Shown in pieces: positions 61,790 through 64,000 of a stretch of DNA of 64,000 nt. The notes under the pieces were generated by a model. It did no database searches. It had not been told where the DNA came from and saw only the letters and a program-made list of their open reading frames with translations. Source of the stretch: Gluconobacter wancherniae NBRC 103581. GTDB lineage: Bacteria; Pseudomonadota; Alphaproteobacteria; Acetobacterales; Acetobacteraceae. The position numbers and the translations under genes were made by a program. Each line of letters begins with the position of its first letter. Within the stretch, counting starts at the first letter, position 1. The stretch is taken from NCBI RefSeq assembly GCF_007988885.1, contig NZ_BJUZ01000002.1, positions 434,001 through 498,000 of the forward strand, read 5' to 3'.

Positions 61790-63133
61790 TCAGCTTTGTT
61801 CTGGTACCGCAGACTGCAAAAAATGGACTTGCGCTGAAAAGCCGTCAATTTTGGTAGGGCGCGGAGAGAGAAGAATCAGCTTTGCGCCCATTTGCTCGGC
61901 GATGGTTGCCGCGATGGCAAGTCCCAGACCGCTGCCCTCAACTCTGGGATTTTCTCCGCGAACGAATGGTTCTTTGAGTTCGGCCAATTTTGCGTTGCCC
62001 AGAATTGGCCCTGCATTTTCAACGCTGACTGTTCTGTCGGGGGTGGCCGTAATGGTAATGGGCTCGGATGGTGTGCCATGCCGCACCGCATTCTCGATCA
62101 GGTTGCGAAACAGGATTCCTGCCGCGTCCATGTCACCATCAATGAAAAGATGTTCCATGCCGGGGTGTGACAGACGGATAACGGCCACCTGTTCAATGCT
62201 CCCGCGAAATTCGTCTGCGAGAATTTCCAGAACGGGCAGTAGGTCAAAGCGCTCACCCTGTAAGGCTATACCGGAAGATGCACGGGAGAGCTGGAGGAGT
62301 TTTTCTACTGTCCTGCCGAGTGCTCGGACCTGCTGTGCAATACGTGCGCTGCGTTCGCGCGCATCGGTATCCACGGACTGATCACGCAGCATCTGGGTCT
62401 GAGCGAGGAGTGCGCCGATTGGGTTGCGCAGTTCATGAGCAGCATTGGCGGCAAAAGCTCTTTCGGTGGAGAGGGCTTTCTTGAGCCGTGTCAGGAGTGA
62501 ATTTACGGCGGTGAGAATGGTGGAGAGTTCTTCAGGCAGGGCGAGACGGCCGATAGGCTCAAGATTGCGATCCCCGCGTTTGCGGATTTCAGCCTGAAGA
62601 TCGGTCAGCGGGCGCAGGGCACGGCGGACGATCCAGTGCACGAGAAGCCACACGATTGGCAGGAAGACCAGCATTGGCAGGACAGAAATAAGTGTGGCAC
62701 GCCTCAGCGCTTCACGCCTGTGGAATGTGGGCTCACCAACGAGAATGTCGTTCGTGCTGGAGGTGGAGTGTGTGACGTATATCCTGAATTTCGGACTGTC
62801 ATAAAAGCCCGTACGATTGGTGCTTACGAACGGCGTGACGGGCGCATTCTGAGAGCGCAGCAGAACATGGCCGCTCTGGTCCACGATCTGGTAGGCCAAT
62901 GTGCGTGGGCCGACATCAGGCAGGCGTGCAACGCTTCCGCCATTTGGAACCTGAGAGACTGCCGAGATAACAAATTCGAGCCGCTCGGCGACCTCTTGAA
63001 GAGAATTATCCAGTCGTTCGGTAACTTCGAAGCGCGTAAAACCGGCTACCGAGATGCTCAGAAAGACCAGTGAACTGGTGACGACAGCTAGCACGCTCGC
63101 CAGAATGCGGGATGCGAGGCTCCAGTTTTTCAT
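61790..63133 (-). CDS. Sensor histidine kinase (QseC/TctE-like)
   Basis: A 447-residue inner-membrane kinase. Two membrane helices (ILASVLAVVTSSLVFLSISVAGF near 10-32 and LISVLPMLVFLPIVWLLVHWIV near 148-169) flank a periplasmic sensor domain; the HAMP linker follows, then HisKA with His233 in FAANAAHELRNP and the HATPase domain with NLIENAVRHG and EGSGLGLAIA. The usual Asp of the G1 box is replaced by Asn (VSVENAGPI), which could weaken ATP binding. Its ATG overlaps the response-regulator stop. The signal is unknown, but a metal-type RND pump lies upstream in the same direction. Confidence 0.9.
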   Translation of the reverse strand: MKNWSLASRILASVLAVVTSSLVFLSISVAGFTRFEVTERLDNSLQEVAERLEFVISAVSQVPNGGSVARLPDVGPRTLAYQIVDQSGHVLLRSQNAPVTPFVSTNRTGFYDSPKFRIYVTHSTSSTNDILVGEPTFHRREALRRATLISVLPMLVFLPIVWLLVHWIVRRALRPLTDLQAEIRKRGDRNLEPIGRLALPEELSTILTAVNSLLTRLKKALSTERAFAANAAHELRNPIGALLAQTQMLRDQSVDTDARERSARIAQQVRALGRTVEKLLQLSRASSGIALQGERFDLLPVLEILADEFRGSIEQVAVIRLSHPGMEHLFIDGDMDAAGILFRNLIENAVRHGTPSEPITITATPDRTVSVENAGPILGNAKLAELKEPFVRGENPRVEGSGLGLAIAATIAEQMGAKLILLSPRPTKIDGFSAQVHFLQSAVPEQS

Positions 63134-63801
63134 GCCCGCGGCTCTGCCAGCCGGTAGCCACGACCGCGCACGGTGATGATCGTGCCAGAGCCCAGCTTTT
63201 TACGAAGCCGACTGATGAAAACCTCGATGGCGTTGCTCTCTACTTCCTCGCCCAGACCGTAAAGGGCATCTTCCAGTCGTTCGCGGGAGCAGACGGCGCC
63301 GGGGCGTCTTGCGAGAGCTTCGATCACCGCCCATTCGCGAGCGGTGAGGTCAATTTCAGTGCCATCACGCGAGAGGCGGTGACGGCTCAGATCCAGTGCC
63401 AGTCCGTCATCGAGAAGAATTTCATTTTCACCCGAACCACCGCCATAACGGCGCGACACTGCGTCTACGCGGGCTGAAAGTTCATCGAGGTCATAGGGTT
63501 TAACGATGTAATCGTCTGCGCCTTCCGAGAGGCCTGCGATACGGTCGCTGATCTGATCCTGCGCGGTTGTTATCAACACGGCAACCGTTGAGCGTGCCCG
63601 GCGCAGTTCCCGCAGAAGTGTGCGGCCGCTGCCATCGGGAAGGCCAAGATCGAGTACGACGACATCGTAATTCATGGTCAGGAGGATGGCGCGTGCATCG
63701 GCGAGGGTCATGAACCAGTCCACGGCGTGGCCTGCCTCGCGCAGGCGTTCCTGTACTGCGGAGCCGAGATGTGGCTCATCTTCAACGATCAGGATGCGCA
63801 C
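63130..63801 (-). CDS. OmpR-family response regulator
   Basis: A 223-residue regulator. The receiver domain has acidic residues in IVEDEP and the phospho-acceptor Asp51 in VVLDLGLPDG, with Lys in YIVKPYDLDEL. The C-terminal winged helix carries RRPGAVCSRERLEDALYG and VRGRGYRLAEP. It probably activates the neighbouring pump or its own operon after phosphorylation by the adjacent kinase. It starts with GTG 5 nt after the RND stop and overlaps the kinase gene (ATGA), so RND, regulator and kinase read as one leftward operon. Confidence 0.93.
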   Translation of the reverse strand: MRILIVEDEPHLGSAVQERLREAGHAVDWFMTLADARAILLTMNYDVVVLDLGLPDGSGRTLLRELRRARSTVAVLITTAQDQISDRIAGLSEGADDYIVKPYDLDELSARVDAVSRRYGGGSGENEILLDDGLALDLSRHRLSRDGTEIDLTAREWAVIEALARRPGAVCSRERLEDALYGLGEEVESNAIEVFISRLRKKLGSGTIITVRGRGYRLAEPRA

Positions 63802-63806
63802 CGTAT

Positions 63807-64000
<194 letters not shown>

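Overview
The window looks like chromosomal DNA from an acetic acid bacterium (Alphaproteobacteria, Acetobacteraceae, most like Gluconobacter or a close relative). The evidence is the overall moderately GC-rich coding, a GcrA-type cell-cycle regulator, a hopanoid side-chain locus (hpnH, hpnI, hpnJ, hpnK, hpnM), the alphaproteobacterial tsaE-addB-addA-trxA order, the flgI/dksA neighbourhood, a sugar:proton symporter and a ketogluconate-type aldo/keto reductase. The genus is an inference.

Layout. 0-14 kb: a Pmp3-like membrane peptide, a sugar symporter, two tandem transglutaminase-like proteins, a 1196-residue hybrid histidine kinase, an aldo/keto reductase, an outer-membrane barrel, a flavin reductase, an AAC(3)-family acetyltransferase with queF, and typA. 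14-19.4 kb: an AT-rich accessory patch with a His/Lys-rich secreted protein, a secreted protein with phage-tail-like sequence, and a two-module glycosyltransferase (GT32-like plus GT61-like). 19.4-32.5 kb: dadA, ferredoxin-NADP reductase, a glycosyltransferase fused in frame to TsaE, addB, addA, trxA, rnd and gcrA. 32.5-40.4 kb: a bactofilin, a PfkB sugar/nucleoside kinase and the hopanoid genes. 40.4-47.4 kb: a CorC/TlyC-like protein, flgI-flgJ-flgN, dksA, tRNA-Thr(GGT), an orphan ORF, and an OFA-type MFS transporter divergent from two small unknown genes across a perfect Fur-box-like palindrome.

47.7-61.8 kb is the most coherent accessory region and the main discovery candidate. It holds xdhA-xdhB-xdhC, then a divergent GntR/UTRA regulator, then a tightly packed run of TonB-dependent receptor, AzgA-like purine permease, exported nucleoside hydrolase, adenine deaminase, M20 amidohydrolase and a phosphoribosyltransferase-like protein. 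Read together it suggests a complete outer-membrane-to-cytoplasm purine nucleoside scavenging pathway: capture by TonB receptor, hydrolysis in the periplasm, base import, deamination of adenine to hypoxanthine, then either oxidation by xanthine dehydrogenase or salvage by the PRTase. A perfect 15-bp palindrome in the regulator/receptor intergenic gap is a candidate operator. The substrate is inferred from gene content, not shown.

The window ends with a two-component system downstream of the 3' end of a heavy-metal-type RND pump that continues beyond the right edge. No CRISPR array, insertion sequence, rRNA or replication origin was seen.
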